Source of the DNA: a bacterium
GTDB lineage: Bacteria > Chloroflexota > Dormibacteria > UBA8260 > Bog-877
DNA: 64,000 nucleotides
NCBI GenBank assembly: GCA_021802115.1
Contig: JAKABA010000001.1
Coordinates: forward strand, 119,306-183,305
Direction: 5' to 3'
Positions 18,043 through 27,573 of this stretch are shown here, piece by piece. A program made the position numbers and the translations under genes. Each line of letters opens with the position of its first letter. Position 1 is the stretch's first letter. The notes beneath the pieces were generated by a model. It had not been told where the DNA came from. It did not search any database and worked only from the letters and a program-made list of their open reading frames with translations.

Positions 18043-18621
18043 TCACTCCAGGACCACCACCAGCTCGCTGCGAGACAGCGAGCAGTAGGGATTGGAGCCG
18101 GGGCGAAGGTAGGGCAGCCACTGGTTGGGAACAATCACCCCGAGGTGGGAGCGCTGCAGCCCAGCGGCGCTGGCTTGGGGTCGTCCCAGGTCGGGGTAGC
18201 CCACGGCGCGCCCGTCGGAGACCACGCCGCAGTGGGCCCTCAACTCCTCGGCCAAGCGGTCGGCCAGCTCCCAGACGACGGCCTCGGCGAGGGCTGGGGC
18301 CAGCTCCTGCCAGGGCGGCAGGCGCAGGGTGACCTCGCCGGCCGCCTGCCCATCCATCTGGCAGGCTTCCAGGACGGCCGCGACGCCATGCCAGACCAGC
18401 GGCTCCCCCAGGATGAGGGGGGCGCCCCGCCTGGTGCCGGTCACGTAGCGCTGGCGGTCCGTGGCCGGCTCGACCCCGCCGGCCGCCCTCAGGACGTCGA
18501 GGGCCCTGCCTGCCAGCCACGGCCCGCCCCGCTCCAGCGGGCAGCTGAGCGACACCGTGGTCTCATCGGCCGTCGGCAGACAGCAACGCCAGGACGGTGC
18601 CCCCGGTTCGGGGTGGGTCAT
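18043..18621 (-). CDS. Hypothetical protein
   Basis: 192 residues from ATG 18619-18621 (TTG and GTG codons lie just upstream in frame). No family recognised. The middle (residues 85-135) is helical and acidic; the C-terminus contains L-G-V-I-V-P-N-Q-W-L-P-Y-L-R-P-G-S-N-P-Y and ends E-L-V-V-V-L-E. The gene converges with the agmatinase gene (7 nt between stops) and diverges from the GrpB-like gene. Codon usage and composition look coding, but the call rests on the open frame alone. Confidence 0.5.
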   Translation of the reverse strand: MTHPEPGAPSWRCCLPTADETTVSLSCPLERGGPWLAGRALDVLRAAGGVEPATDRQRYVTGTRRGAPLILGEPLVWHGVAAVLEACQMDGQAAGEVTLRLPPWQELAPALAEAVVWELADRLAEELRAHCGVVSDGRAVGYPDLGRPQASAAGLQRSHLGVIVPNQWLPYLRPGSNPYCSLSRSELVVVLE

Positions 18622-18749
18622 CACCAACCCAGGTTACCGGCCTGCCTCACCGGCAGCCGGAGCGGCGGAGTTCTTGGCGGGGATCGAGGCGAGCGACGGC
18701 AGCTCCCGCCGGCCAGGTCTGGCCGGCGGCGGGTCCTATGCTTGGTCCA

Positions 18750-19295
18750 GTGACGGATGCGGCCGATTCCATACCGGTGGTCGAGGAGGGGATCCGTCTG
18801 GTCGCCCATGACCCGGGCTGGCCGCGCGCCTTCGAGCGGGAGCGGCTCCTGCTGGAGCCACTCCTGGCTCCTTTCCTGGCGGGCGGCATCCACCACATCG
18901 GCAGCACCGCGGTGGCGGGCATGACCGCCAAGCCGGTGATCGACATCATGGCCGGCGTCCGCGACTTGGACCAAGCGCGCGCGGTCATCCCGGGTCTGGC
19001 GGCCCTGAACTACTGCTACTTCCCGTACCGCGATTGGATGCTCTGGTTCTGCAAGCCAAGGCCGGACCTCCGGACCCATCACCTGCACCTGGTGCCACAC
19101 TCACATCCTGAGTTCGAGCGGCGCCTCGCCTTTCGCGACCTGCTCCGCCGCGATCCCGCCAGCTTTCGCGAGTACCTGGACCTGAAGCTGCGCCTGGCGG
19201 AGCTCTTCCCCTGCGACCGGGAGGCCTACACGGACGGGAAGGCGGAGCTGGTCGCGAGGCTGAGTGACCTGGCGGTCAATGCCGCCCCTCCCTGA
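18750..19295 (+). CDS. GrpB-like (UPF0157) nucleotidyltransferase-fold protein
   Basis: 181 residues from GTG 18750 (ATG 18738 is an alternative). Conserved segments H-H-I-G-S-T-A-V-A-G-M, K-P-V-I-D-I-M and the C-terminal R-E-A-Y-T-D-G-K are those of the GrpB/UPF0157 family, which has a nucleotidyltransferase fold and is sometimes fused to dephospho-CoA kinase. The biochemical role is not established for most members. Confidence 0.85.
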   Translation: MTDAADSIPVVEEGIRLVAHDPGWPRAFERERLLLEPLLAPFLAGGIHHIGSTAVAGMTAKPVIDIMAGVRDLDQARAVIPGLAALNYCYFPYRDWMLWFCKPRPDLRTHHLHLVPHSHPEFERRLAFRDLLRRDPASFREYLDLKLRLAELFPCDREAYTDGKAELVARLSDLAVNAAPP

Positions 19296-20441
19296 TTGAC
19301 ATTCCTGGAATTCAGCTCTCCTGGGCGAGCCACGGCCGCTGCCGCCAGGGCCGGAGTGGCTGGTGCAGCCGGCGTCCCGAGCCCAGCTGGCCCTCCTGGT
19401 GACCGAGCCCGCGGCAACTCGCATGTGGGAATCGGTGTGACCCGCGCTCCCCGGCTGGGGGACTTCGGACGGGGCTAGCTGGTGAATCTGACCGCCTCCC
19501 TCGATCTGTTCGGGGACAAGCGTCACGCTTTCCACAGTCGGCGCGTTCTCCGCCGCGCAGTGGATGTTTGCGCCAAAGGCACGATCCTGGAGCAGGCCAT
19601 TGCGGACCCTGGGCCCCAGTTGTCCGCCAGGGACCGGGGGATGTTGGGGACGGGTGGACGCCTTCCTGGCTCCGATCCAGTCCGAGCTGGTACCCCCAGC
19701 CAGCTGTCTGGCGGGCCGCGGGTTCTGGTCGATGACGCCACGCTCCGAGGCTTTCTCCTGGGTGAGGTCGAGAACGTCGCTGGGAGGATCGCCACTCCCA
19801 GCGTCAGCTGGCTCGCGAACCCGCCGTCTGATGTTCCCGAGAGTGGCGCACCGGCCCCAACGTGACCTCTGACAGGCCCTCAAAGTCGGACGGAGCAAGG
19901 AGGACGTCGCCATGGTCGCCACGGGATGGTCGGTTGGCGTCGGAGCGCCATGTCAAGGTGCCCAGGCTGCCCGGCTCCCGGTCTGGGGTGGATCAAGGCG
20001 TGAAACCGCGGCAGAGGCGCCCGCTGGCCCTGTTGGATGGCCGACCCGGTCCAGCGCCGCTGCGAGTGGAGACCTCCATCGGGTGCGCCCGAGGCCCGTC
20101 CGGGGGACCCGCAGGCGCCTGGGGGGCCGGTGCTCACCCACCGCGGCGGGAGCGGGCCGCGATGCGGTCGCAGGGGACGCCGGAGGGATAGCCCCTTGCC
20201 GGCGAAGGCGGCTGGCGCCGCTTGGCCGGAGGCCACCTCGACGGGGGAGCCCAGTGGCGCTCCTCAAGCTCCTGGCCGTGCCGAGCAATCGTGACCTCGA
20301 GGGGGATTGGCGTTTCGACCTCCTTCGCTCGAGGCCTGGGGTCCACCGGTTGCGCCGCCCGCGCCATCAGTTCCGGGCGACACCACTGTTGCTGGGGAAG
20401 GGCCACTCCTCCCGTTTGGCCCGCCAGGGCCCGGTACCTGG
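19296..20441. other. Gene-free stretch of 1.15 kb
   Basis: No frame on either strand reads like a real protein: the long open frames are Arg/Pro/Gly-rich artefacts of high GC without motifs or ribosome sites. I see no tRNA, terminator series or repeat. It could be decayed coding sequence or a regulatory region for the secreted peptidase gene that ends at 20442. Confidence 0.45.
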
Positions 20442-22766
20442 TCAGGGAGCGGGGGGCGGCACGCCTCCATAGGCGAGCGCGAACCCATTGGAGTTCAACG
20501 CCGACGGCGTGGACACCTGGACTCCGTTCTGCACCATCGCGATCTCGGCAAGGGCCCCCTCGGTCCCGGCCAGCTGGAGCTGGCTGAAGTCGGTCGTGGT
20601 GTAGGCCGCCAGCGGATAGGTGGGAATCCCGGGAGCCTCGACGATCCACTCCGCCGACGCACCCAGGCCGTTGTAGGCGGGGTCAATGTGGAAGGTCTGC
20701 CCGGTCGTGGTGTCGGTCATGGTGATGCTCCAGATCCCGCTGCTCATCTGGCCGATGGACACCGTGATCGAGTCTCCGGGGGCGACGGTCATGGTGGTGA
20801 TGGGGTTGGCGGCGGCGGGGAAGACCTCCCACCAGGGCTGGATGAAGAACTCCTGGGGGTTGGCGGGGTTGGGCTGCTCGTCGACGCCTGCCTGGATCAC
20901 AGTGGAGCTTCCCCAGCCATCGATTCCGACCCACTCTCCCATGTAGCTGCCGCTCTGGGCCGAGGCCAGGCTGGGGACCTGAAAGGTTCCGGCGATGGCG
21001 GTGTAATGGCCGTCGATGGCGGCATAGCCAGACCAGTTGGACGAGGTGCCCATCGTGGTGGCGGTGGTGGTGGGCAGGCCCGCCAGGACCACCGCGAGCG
21101 ACAGCTGGGCGGTGGCCACCTGGGGGGTCGGCGCGCTGGAGTCCGTGACCTGCACCGTGAAGGTGGCGGCGGACGGGGCGCCCGGTGTACCCGAGATGAC
21201 GCCGGCCGACGATATGGTCAGTCCGGCGGGCAATGACCCCGAGGTGAGGGCCCAGGTGTAGGGATGGACCCCGCCCGAGGCGGCGAGGTCGAACGAGTAG
21301 GGGACCTGCTCGGTTCCTCCGGGCAGCGAGCTGGTGGTGATCACCAACTGGCTGGGAAGGGGGGTGAAGTAGCCGAAGGCGTCGACGATCACGTCGGCGG
21401 AGCCAGCCTGGTTATAGACCGACACCGACCCACTGCCGCTCAGGGTGGCCACGGTCAGGTTCGCGGCCAGCTGTCCTGGCGACCAGTTGAGGTCAGAGGC
21501 GGTGGGCATCGGCGCTCCCGGGAACACGGTGAGGAAACTGGCCGCGGTGGTGTCGGTTGCGGTCACGTTGGCCACCACAGCGGTCGCGCCCGGGGCCAGG
21601 CCATCGCTCCCGGCCAGCTGTTGGTTGAGCGTCTGCCCCTGGTGCAAGGTGCCTCCGGTCAGCCTGGTGTCCAGCACCCGCACCGGTGAGATCGGGGTGA
21701 AGAGGCTGGCGCCGCTCGGGGTGGAGGTGCCGTCGCTGAAGTAGCCGTTGACATCGATGACCACGTCGGCCGAGCCGCTGGCGTTGGCCACCGAGATCAT
21801 GCCGGTGGGTCCGAGAGGCACCACCACCCGGTTGGCCACGGTCTCGCCCGCCGTCCAGTTCAGGTTGGATGCCAGCGGCCGGGCTGTCCCCTGGGGATAG
21901 GCGGTGAGGTAGCCGGCGGAGCTGGTGTTGGTCGCCGTCACGTTGATGAGGACAGCTGCGGCGCCCGACATCGGCACCCCCCCTGCCCCGCTCACCTGGA
22001 CGTTCAAGGTCGCTCCCGGCCCCAGCCGATCCCCGGAGTTGGGATAGCCGCTGCCGGACCGGGTGTCAGTGATGCGTGCTGGGGCCAGGGGCACGTAGCT
22101 GCCGGCCGTGCTGCTGCCTGACTCGGGGGCGAAGTATCCCTCCAGGTCAACCACGAGGTCGGCCCTCCCGGCGTGGTTGTAGAAGCTCACCTGGCCATTG
22201 CTGCCAACCGCCACCATGACCAAGTTGGGCACGCTTTGGCCGGCCGACCAGTCCAGGCTCGAGACCACGGGCCTGGTCGCCCCAGCTGGGTACACGGCGA
22301 GGTAGCTGGCGGCGGTGGTGTTGGTGACGGTCACGTTGAGGGCCACCGCAGTGGCGTCCGTGGGGACCAGGCTGCCGGTGACGGTCAGGTTGAGGCTGCC
22401 GCCGGCGCCGAGGGTGGCACCGGTGACTCTGGTGTCCAGCATCCGGGTGGGGGTGAGTGCCGTGTAGGCGCTGCCCGAGGTCTGCTGCGCGGTGGCGGTG
22501 AGGGCTGACCCCTGTTGGGGAAGATCCGGCCAAGACCTCTGACCCGGCTGGACCGTGACTGCCGAGCCACCGGCCCCTGCCAAGCTGGCAGGGGTGCCCA
22601 CCGCGGCCGGCGACAGGGCGGATCCGGAAGCCGGGAGCGGGGTACGCACGCTGGCCAGAGATGCGGACGCGGCGACCGGCGCGGCGCCCAGCGCTCCGGC
22701 CAACCCCAGCGCCGCTACTGAAAGCGACATGCAAAGCCAGCGCGGCGCAGCGGAGATGGGGACCAT
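20442..22766 (-). CDS. Secreted G1-type glutamic peptidase with N-terminal repeat domains
   Basis: 774 residues. Signal peptide at 1-34 (hydrophobic core, A-x-A-x-A end). Residues about 100-475 hold three repeats of about 115 residues, each starting (M/I/V)-L/T-D-T-R and ending V-(V/I)-D-x-x-G-Y-F. Next is an Ig-like domain with L-P-A-G-L-T-I-S-S-A-G-V-I-S-G-T-P. Residues about 560-774 match eqolisin (G1) peptidases: S-N-W-S-G-Y, W-V-G-I-D-G, the glutamine Q625 in V-I-Q-A-G-V-D, and A-E-W-I-V-E (E706 or E710). G1 enzymes are acid endopeptidases using a Gln-Glu pair. The D-T-R repeats probably bind cell wall or glycans (inference). Confidence 0.78.
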   Translation of the reverse strand: MVPISAAPRWLCMSLSVAALGLAGALGAAPVAASASLASVRTPLPASGSALSPAAVGTPASLAGAGGSAVTVQPGQRSWPDLPQQGSALTATAQQTSGSAYTALTPTRMLDTRVTGATLGAGGSLNLTVTGSLVPTDATAVALNVTVTNTTAASYLAVYPAGATRPVVSSLDWSAGQSVPNLVMVAVGSNGQVSFYNHAGRADLVVDLEGYFAPESGSSTAGSYVPLAPARITDTRSGSGYPNSGDRLGPGATLNVQVSGAGGVPMSGAAAVLINVTATNTSSAGYLTAYPQGTARPLASNLNWTAGETVANRVVVPLGPTGMISVANASGSADVVIDVNGYFSDGTSTPSGASLFTPISPVRVLDTRLTGGTLHQGQTLNQQLAGSDGLAPGATAVVANVTATDTTAASFLTVFPGAPMPTASDLNWSPGQLAANLTVATLSGSGSVSVYNQAGSADVIVDAFGYFTPLPSQLVITTSSLPGGTEQVPYSFDLAASGGVHPYTWALTSGSLPAGLTISSAGVISGTPGAPSAATFTVQVTDSSAPTPQVATAQLSLAVVLAGLPTTTATTMGTSSNWSGYAAIDGHYTAIAGTFQVPSLASAQSGSYMGEWVGIDGWGSSTVIQAGVDEQPNPANPQEFFIQPWWEVFPAAANPITTMTVAPGDSITVSIGQMSSGIWSITMTDTTTGQTFHIDPAYNGLGASAEWIVEAPGIPTYPLAAYTTTDFSQLQLAGTEGALAEIAMVQNGVQVSTPSALNSNGFALAYGGVPPPAP

Positions 22767-23935
22767 CAGGAGTGGTGCATGGGGCCGGGAGTCCCGGTTG
22801 AAGCTGCCGGCGCGCCGCCGTCGATGCGGTTCGCTTGGGGCCCATGGCCCTGGAAGGCGCTGGTTGACCTACCCCAGATCGGCGATGTTCCGGCTGGTGA
22901 TCTCCCCCCGGCGTCGCCGCGCCCTGGCCCCATGGCAGTTGCAACTGAACTTCTCTGTGGCCTCACCATCCGAGGCTAACTGCGGCCGGACAACGTGGGA
23001 CCCCCTGTCACCACGCCGTCACCCGGGGCTGCGGCCGCGCGCTCTGGCTAGTCTCGCCAGGCGCGGACACCAACCCGGGTGGGAGTGCTCCGCGGAGCAG
23101 AGGCACTCACGGTGGACACCAGGTCGCGCGGCCTCAGCCGCTGGCCTGGCCGGCGCGCAACCTCCCTGGAGACGGCCCTCCAGCGGGGATTGGCCGTCCC
23201 CTGCATGGGTGGCCACATCGGGGCCACCTGTGGCCGAGCGCCCACGCCTGCCCACGAGCGGCCTGGCGGAGAGTGCGCCCAGGAGGAGAGCGACCCAGCA
23301 ATCAGGGCCCGGCGTCTTAGCGCCTGTCACGCACGAGAGGATCTTCCCTGCGATCAGGCGCGCGAGCGATCCGTCCATCCCACCGCGGCGGCGGGGGCCA
23401 TCCGCAGGCTCTCCGGACGCCTCCGACGGGGAGTCTCGGCCGCAGACGCCGGGGGAGCTGGGCCTCGCCGTCTTGGTGCCAACTCGGGCGGGGGAGCGGC
23501 CCCAGCGCTGCCCGCCGGTTGCGGTTACCTGCGCGGGCCAATCACTTGTCCGTCCCCCCATCCGCCTCCTTGGGCATAGCCCAGCCATGCCCAACGTTCT
23601 CGAAGAACACGGCCGTCCTCGGCGTGGGTGGACAGCTGGCGAACTACCCGGCTCGGTGGCAGGGCCGGACGGGCCGGGCCTCCAGGTCGGTGCCTGAACA
23701 TCGCCTGTTACACGTGGGGTCGCAGTGGTGGGCCGCAGTCTTCGCGCAGCGGTTGGCCGGCAACGAAGGCCGCGCGGAGGCCCTGTCCCGGCGCTGCCCC
23801 ATCGCCTACAGAAATGCCCCGGGCCCCGCGGGCGACCCTGCCCCACCCACTAGGCTGCGCGCGCTACGCTAGCGGAGCTCACACTGGGCTCTCCGGGACC
23901 GCCATCTTCCGGGGACAGAGCCACAAGATAAGGCG
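22767..23935. other. Gene-free stretch of 1.17 kb between divergent genes
   Basis: Upstream of both the G1-peptidase gene (minus) and hppD (plus). No convincing frame, RNA or clear promoter hexamer pair was found. Its length is unusual for a divergent bacterial promoter region, so a lost gene is possible. Confidence 0.45.
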
Positions 23936-25066
23936 ATGATCATGAGAGCTGACATCGAGCCGGCGCCGCCGGCTCCAGAATTCCGCGAGACCCTGCTGGA
24001 CGGGGTCGACCACATCGAGTTCTACGTGGGCAACGCCCGGCAGGCGGCCCACTTCTACCGCTCCGCCTTCGGCTTCGACGTGGTCGCCTACTCCGGCCCT
24101 GAGACGGGGGTGCGGGACCGGGCCTCCTACGTGCTGCGCCAGGGCGATGTCCACCTGGTGATGACCGCGCCGCTCTCTCCAGACGGGGAGATCGCCGAGC
24201 ATGTGCGCCTCCATGGCGATGGGGTGCGGGCGCTCGCCTTCCAGGTGGATGACGCCGCCGCCGCCTTCCAGGACGCGGTCGGGCGCGGGGCCAGACCGGT
24301 GTCCGAGCCGCATGTGATCGAGGACCAGCAGGGCGCCATCCGGCTGGCCACGGTCAAGACCTTCGGCGACACTGTGCATACCTTCGTCGAGCGCAACGAG
24401 TACGAGGGGGCTTTCATGCCGGGCTACCGGGCCGAGGTCAAAGGGGGAGTGGGCGCCGGCTTGCAGGTGGTCGACCACTGCGTCTGCAACGTCGAGCTCC
24501 ACCGCATGGACGAGTGGGTCGACTGGTACAACCGGGTCTTCGGATTCGATGTCTTCCAGGAGTTCGACGAGAACGACATCGCCACCCAGTATTCGGCCCT
24601 GCGCAGCAAGGTGGTGCGCGGGGGTCGGGGGGGCAGCATCACCTTCCCCATCAACGAGCCGGCGAAAGGCCTTAAGCGCTCCCAGATCGACGAGTACCTG
24701 GACTACTATCACGGCCCCGGAGTCCAGCACATCGCCCTCCACACAGCCGACATCGTGGAGACGGTCGGCTGGCTCCGCCAGCAGGGCGCCGAGTTCCTAG
24801 CCGCGCCCAAGTCTTACTACGACACCCTGGGAGAGCGGGTGGGCGACATAGACGAGGACCTGGAGCGGTTGCGCCAGCTCAACATCCTGGTCGACCGTGA
24901 CGAGCACGGGTACCTACTGCAGATCTTCACCCGTCCGGTGGAGGACCGGCCCACCCTCTTCTTCGAGGTGATCCAGCGCAAGGGTTGCCGGGGCTTCGGC
25001 AAGGGCAATTTCCAGGCCCTCTTCCAGGCCATTGAGCAAGAGCAGGAGGCGCGCGGCAACCTCTGA
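23936..25066 (+). CDS. hppD: 4-Hydroxyphenylpyruvate dioxygenase
   Basis: 376 residues, two vicinal-oxygen-chelate halves. The iron ligands are all present: H181 (in V-V-D-H-C-V-C-N), H265 (in G-V-Q-H-I-A-L-H) and E344 (in L-F-F-E-V-I-Q-R). The C-terminal helix G-C-R-G-F-G-K-G-N-F closes the active site. It converts 4-hydroxyphenylpyruvate to homogentisate in tyrosine breakdown (or plastoquinone/tocopherol routes elsewhere). No hmgA or maiA follows; instead moeA overlaps or abuts its end, so the pathway partners must be elsewhere. Confidence 0.93.
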   Translation: MIMRADIEPAPPAPEFRETLLDGVDHIEFYVGNARQAAHFYRSAFGFDVVAYSGPETGVRDRASYVLRQGDVHLVMTAPLSPDGEIAEHVRLHGDGVRALAFQVDDAAAAFQDAVGRGARPVSEPHVIEDQQGAIRLATVKTFGDTVHTFVERNEYEGAFMPGYRAEVKGGVGAGLQVVDHCVCNVELHRMDEWVDWYNRVFGFDVFQEFDENDIATQYSALRSKVVRGGRGGSITFPINEPAKGLKRSQIDEYLDYYHGPGVQHIALHTADIVETVGWLRQQGAEFLAAPKSYYDTLGERVGDIDEDLERLRQLNILVDRDEHGYLLQIFTRPVEDRPTLFFEVIQRKGCRGFGKGNFQALFQAIEQEQEARGNL

Positions 25067-25100
25067 CGAACTTCTTCACGTCCGGCGCCCGGAGCCGATG

Positions 25101-26348
25101 ATGGCGGCCGTCCACCGCGATCCGGAGGGGCCCGCCGTGCGCGGGCCGCTGACAGTTGCCTCCGCCCGGCGGGAGATGATGGCCGCGGCGCCCCGGCTGA
25201 CCCCAGAGGCGATCGCCGTTGGTGGCGCAGCGGTGGGGCGGGTGCTGGCTGAACCGGTGATCGCCTCTGTCCTGTTGCCCCCGTTTCCCAACAGTGCCAT
25301 GGATGGCTACGCGGTCCGTGTCTCCGATATCCCCAAGGTCCCCTGGCGACTGCCGGTGGCTGGAGAGATGGCGGCGGGGATGGCACCGGGCGCGGTCGCC
25401 CTCCTGCCTGGGAGCTGCGCCAAGGTCATGACCGGAGCGCCACTGCCGACCGGGGCTGACGCCGTTGTCCCCTACGAGTGGACCGACCGGGGAACCACCG
25501 AGGTGCTCATCCATGAGCGCCCGCGCCGCAACAACGCGGTCAGGCGGGCGGGCGAGGACGTCTCGCCCGGCCAGCAGGTTCTGGCCGCCGGGCACCGCAT
25601 CCGTCCCACTGACCTCGCTCCGCTGGCGGCCTCAGGGGCGGCGTTGCTCCAGGTGGGGAGGCGGCCGCGGGTTGCTCTGCTGACGACCGGCGATGAGATT
25701 CGGGCGGCTGGCAGCGACCTGATGCCAGGACAGATCTTCGACACCGCTGGGCCGGCCCTGGAGGGGTTGGTGGCGGCGGCGGGTGGTGAGCTCAGCTTTC
25801 GGGGTCGGGTCGGGGACGACCCTGGGAAAGTGCGCGAGGTGCTGTTGCAGGCTGCTGCCATGAGCGATGTCGTGGTCACGGTGGGGGGGGTTAGCCTGGG
25901 AGATCACGACCACGTCCGAGCCATCGTTGAGGAGCTGGGCGGGCTGCAGTTCTGGCGGGTGGCGATGCGCCCGGGAAGGCCCATCGCCTTTGGCGAACTT
26001 GCCGGCGCGGTCTTCGTGGGACTGCCCGGAAACCCCGTCTCCGCCTGCGTCACCTTCATCCTGTTCGGGGCTCCCACTCTTTTGGCGATGCAGGGTTCGG
26101 CGCGGCCAGAGCCCCCGACCGTGTACGCGGAGCTGCTGGAGGAGATCGCCAAGCCTGAGGGCCTGGAGACCTTTCATCGAGCCGCGCTGCGGCCGCGCCC
26201 AGGCAAGCTCCCCGGAGTCCGGCTGACCGGCAATCAGAGCAGCGGGGCCACCATCTCGCTGGCTAGGGCGGACTGTCTGTTGGTGCTGCCGGCACGGGGT
26301 GCCCGGGTCGCCCGCGGGGCGGTGCTTGAGGTGATCCCGCTGATCTGA
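25101..26348 (+). CDS. moeA: Molybdopterin molybdenumtransferase
   Basis: 415 residues from ATG 25101 (GGAG 6 nt upstream); an in-frame TTG at 25032 would overlap hppD by 35 nt. MoeA inserts molybdate into adenylated molybdopterin. Visible motifs: P-P-F-P-N-S-A-M-D-G-Y-A, V-M-T-G-A-P-L-P-T-G-A-D, T-T-G-D-E, the MoCF-binding V-T-V-G-G-V-S-L-G-D-H-D and G-L-P-G-N-P-V-S. It lies opposite the fdhD-mobA operon, with which it converges; together they indicate molybdoenzyme maturation, consistent with the molybdenum hydroxylase gene at 59.2 kb. Confidence 0.93.
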   Translation: MAAVHRDPEGPAVRGPLTVASARREMMAAAPRLTPEAIAVGGAAVGRVLAEPVIASVLLPPFPNSAMDGYAVRVSDIPKVPWRLPVAGEMAAGMAPGAVALLPGSCAKVMTGAPLPTGADAVVPYEWTDRGTTEVLIHERPRRNNAVRRAGEDVSPGQQVLAAGHRIRPTDLAPLAASGAALLQVGRRPRVALLTTGDEIRAAGSDLMPGQIFDTAGPALEGLVAAAGGELSFRGRVGDDPGKVREVLLQAAAMSDVVVTVGGVSLGDHDHVRAIVEELGGLQFWRVAMRPGRPIAFGELAGAVFVGLPGNPVSACVTFILFGAPTLLAMQGSARPEPPTVYAELLEEIAKPEGLETFHRAALRPRPGKLPGVRLTGNQSSGATISLARADCLLVLPARGARVARGAVLEVIPLI

Positions 26349-26663
26349 GGGGGTCGTACAAGTAGCCACTGCTCGGCTGCGTCCCAGCCGGGAGGGCAGG
26401 AGAGGGTCGCATCCGGAGCGGGGCGGAGCTCACCGTCGGCAGCCCGATCAGAGCGCGAGGTCCACCTCCAGGCCGGACACCTCCGGCCCGAGCACTACCA
26501 AGCCGGCTTGGTTTGGTTCCCTGGGCCGGCCTCGTGCCTGAGTCCCCATCCGCCCAACCCCGTCAGGGCGCGAAGTGATTGGCGAGGGGTCGGCGGGGCG
26601 GTGCTGGTCCTGCAGGGGCGAGTGCTGCCGCCTGGTCTGCCTGGAACTGACGGCGAGGGCGGT
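26349..26663. other. Convergent intergenic region with a perfect 16-bp palindrome
   Basis: No gene between moeA and the DUF6457 gene, which converge here. A perfect palindrome, ACCAAGCCGGCTTGGT, lies at 26497-26512; on the plus strand it is followed by a weak T-rich run, so it may work as a poor bidirectional terminator. Confidence 0.4.
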
Positions 26664-26927
26664 TCAGTCCAGCTCCAGGTCCTCGCCCGCGCTCCCAGCG
26701 GCTCCCGCCGCCAGCTTCGCTTGCTCCAGCACCTGAACCCGTCCGTCACGGCTCTGGCCGGCCGCCGCTCGTCCCGCCAGGTAGGCGGCCAGGGGCGCAA
26801 ACTGGCGGGCGCCGGAGGTGTGCGCGGCCTCGCCGGCCAGCTCCAAGACCAGCTTGGCCTCCTCAGGAGAGAGCACCGCGTCGCCCGCTTCCAGCGACTT
26901 CAGGTAGCGGTCAAACCAAGCGTTCAA
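26664..26927 (-). CDS. DUF6457-like small protein
   Basis: 87 residues from a TTG start at 26925-26927, supported by GGAGG 6 nt upstream and a 4-nt TTGA overlap with the mobA stop. It starts N-A-W-F-D-R-Y and has the helical core L-E-L-A-G-E-A-A-H followed by A-P-L-A-A-Y-L-A-G-R-A-A, which I recognise as the small DUF6457 domain often found next to mobA/fdhD in high-GC Gram-positive genomes. Its role is unknown; the context suggests help in molybdenum cofactor delivery. Confidence 0.75.
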   Translation of the reverse strand: MNAWFDRYLKSLEAGDAVLSPEEAKLVLELAGEAAHTSGARQFAPLAAYLAGRAAAGQSRDGRVQVLEQAKLAAGAAGSAGEDLELD

Positions 26928-27565
26928 GTGGGGCCTCCATTGTCCAGTCCGAGCGCGGCCAAGCGGGCCGCGTCCAGTTCCTCGGGCGTGTTGCAGTTGA
27001 TGAAGGAGGTGGCGCCCGGGTCCCAACTCCGCCAGGTCGATTCTGCCACCTCCATCGTCCGCAGCCGCGTGATCGCCAGCCGTAGCGACACCCCGCGCTT
27101 ACCAGGCAGCTGCTGGGTCTCCCGAAGTCGGATTGCCGCTCGGCGGCGGTAGACGGCGAAAAGCGGCTCGATCCGGCCCTGGTGAGATGCTGCTGTCAGC
27201 TCCGAGAGGGGATTCTGCAGTGCCAGTTCGATCAAACCCTGGGCGAGCGCGCGGGCCGGGAATGGGGTGTCCACCGCTACCGCCAGGACCAGCTCGGAGG
27301 TGGCCGCGGCTAGCCCCGCCACAAGGCCTCCCAGAGGGCCCGGGTACTCCGGGTCGTCCAGAACCCAGCGGCAGCCCAGGCCGTAGTTGGTGCTGGCCGC
27401 CAGCAGGCACTCGGTGGCAAGCGGCCCGAGGGCCAGCTGCACCCGGGCCACCATCGAGGGGCTCCCTTCCCCGGGGAAGGGGATGGTGGCCTTGTCGCGG
27501 CCCATCCGGGAGCTCATGCCGCCCGCCAGGATCAGCAGGGTGAGGGGCGCCCCGGCGGGGGACAT
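26924..27565 (-). CDS. mobA: Molybdenum cofactor guanylyltransferase
   Basis: 213 residues. The nucleotidyltransferase signature L-A-G-G-M-S-S-R-M-G-R-D-K is at 13-25, the A-V-D-T-P-F metal site is near residue 97, and the C-terminal F-I-N-C-N-T-P-E-E-L is typical. MobA attaches GMP to molybdopterin, making the bis-MGD cofactor used by the DMSO-reductase family including formate dehydrogenase. Located 8 nt after fdhD in the same operon. Confidence 0.9.
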   Translation of the reverse strand: MSPAGAPLTLLILAGGMSSRMGRDKATIPFPGEGSPSMVARVQLALGPLATECLLAASTNYGLGCRWVLDDPEYPGPLGGLVAGLAAATSELVLAVAVDTPFPARALAQGLIELALQNPLSELTAASHQGRIEPLFAVYRRRAAIRLRETQQLPGKRGVSLRLAITRLRTMEVAESTWRSWDPGATSFINCNTPEELDAARLAALGLDNGGPT

Positions 27566-27573
27566 GACGGGTC

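Noticed and set aside
19415..19475. Cobalamin-riboswitch-like fragment (GGGAA-TC-GGTG-TGA followed by CCCC)
   Set aside because: Only the first block resembles the B12 box; the GCAACTG-type core, spacing and a downstream B12-related gene are missing.
22555..23697. 380-codon open frame overlapping the peptidase start and the gene-free region
   Set aside because: Arg/Pro/Gly-rich without any domain; covers both the antisense of a real signal peptide and non-coding DNA.
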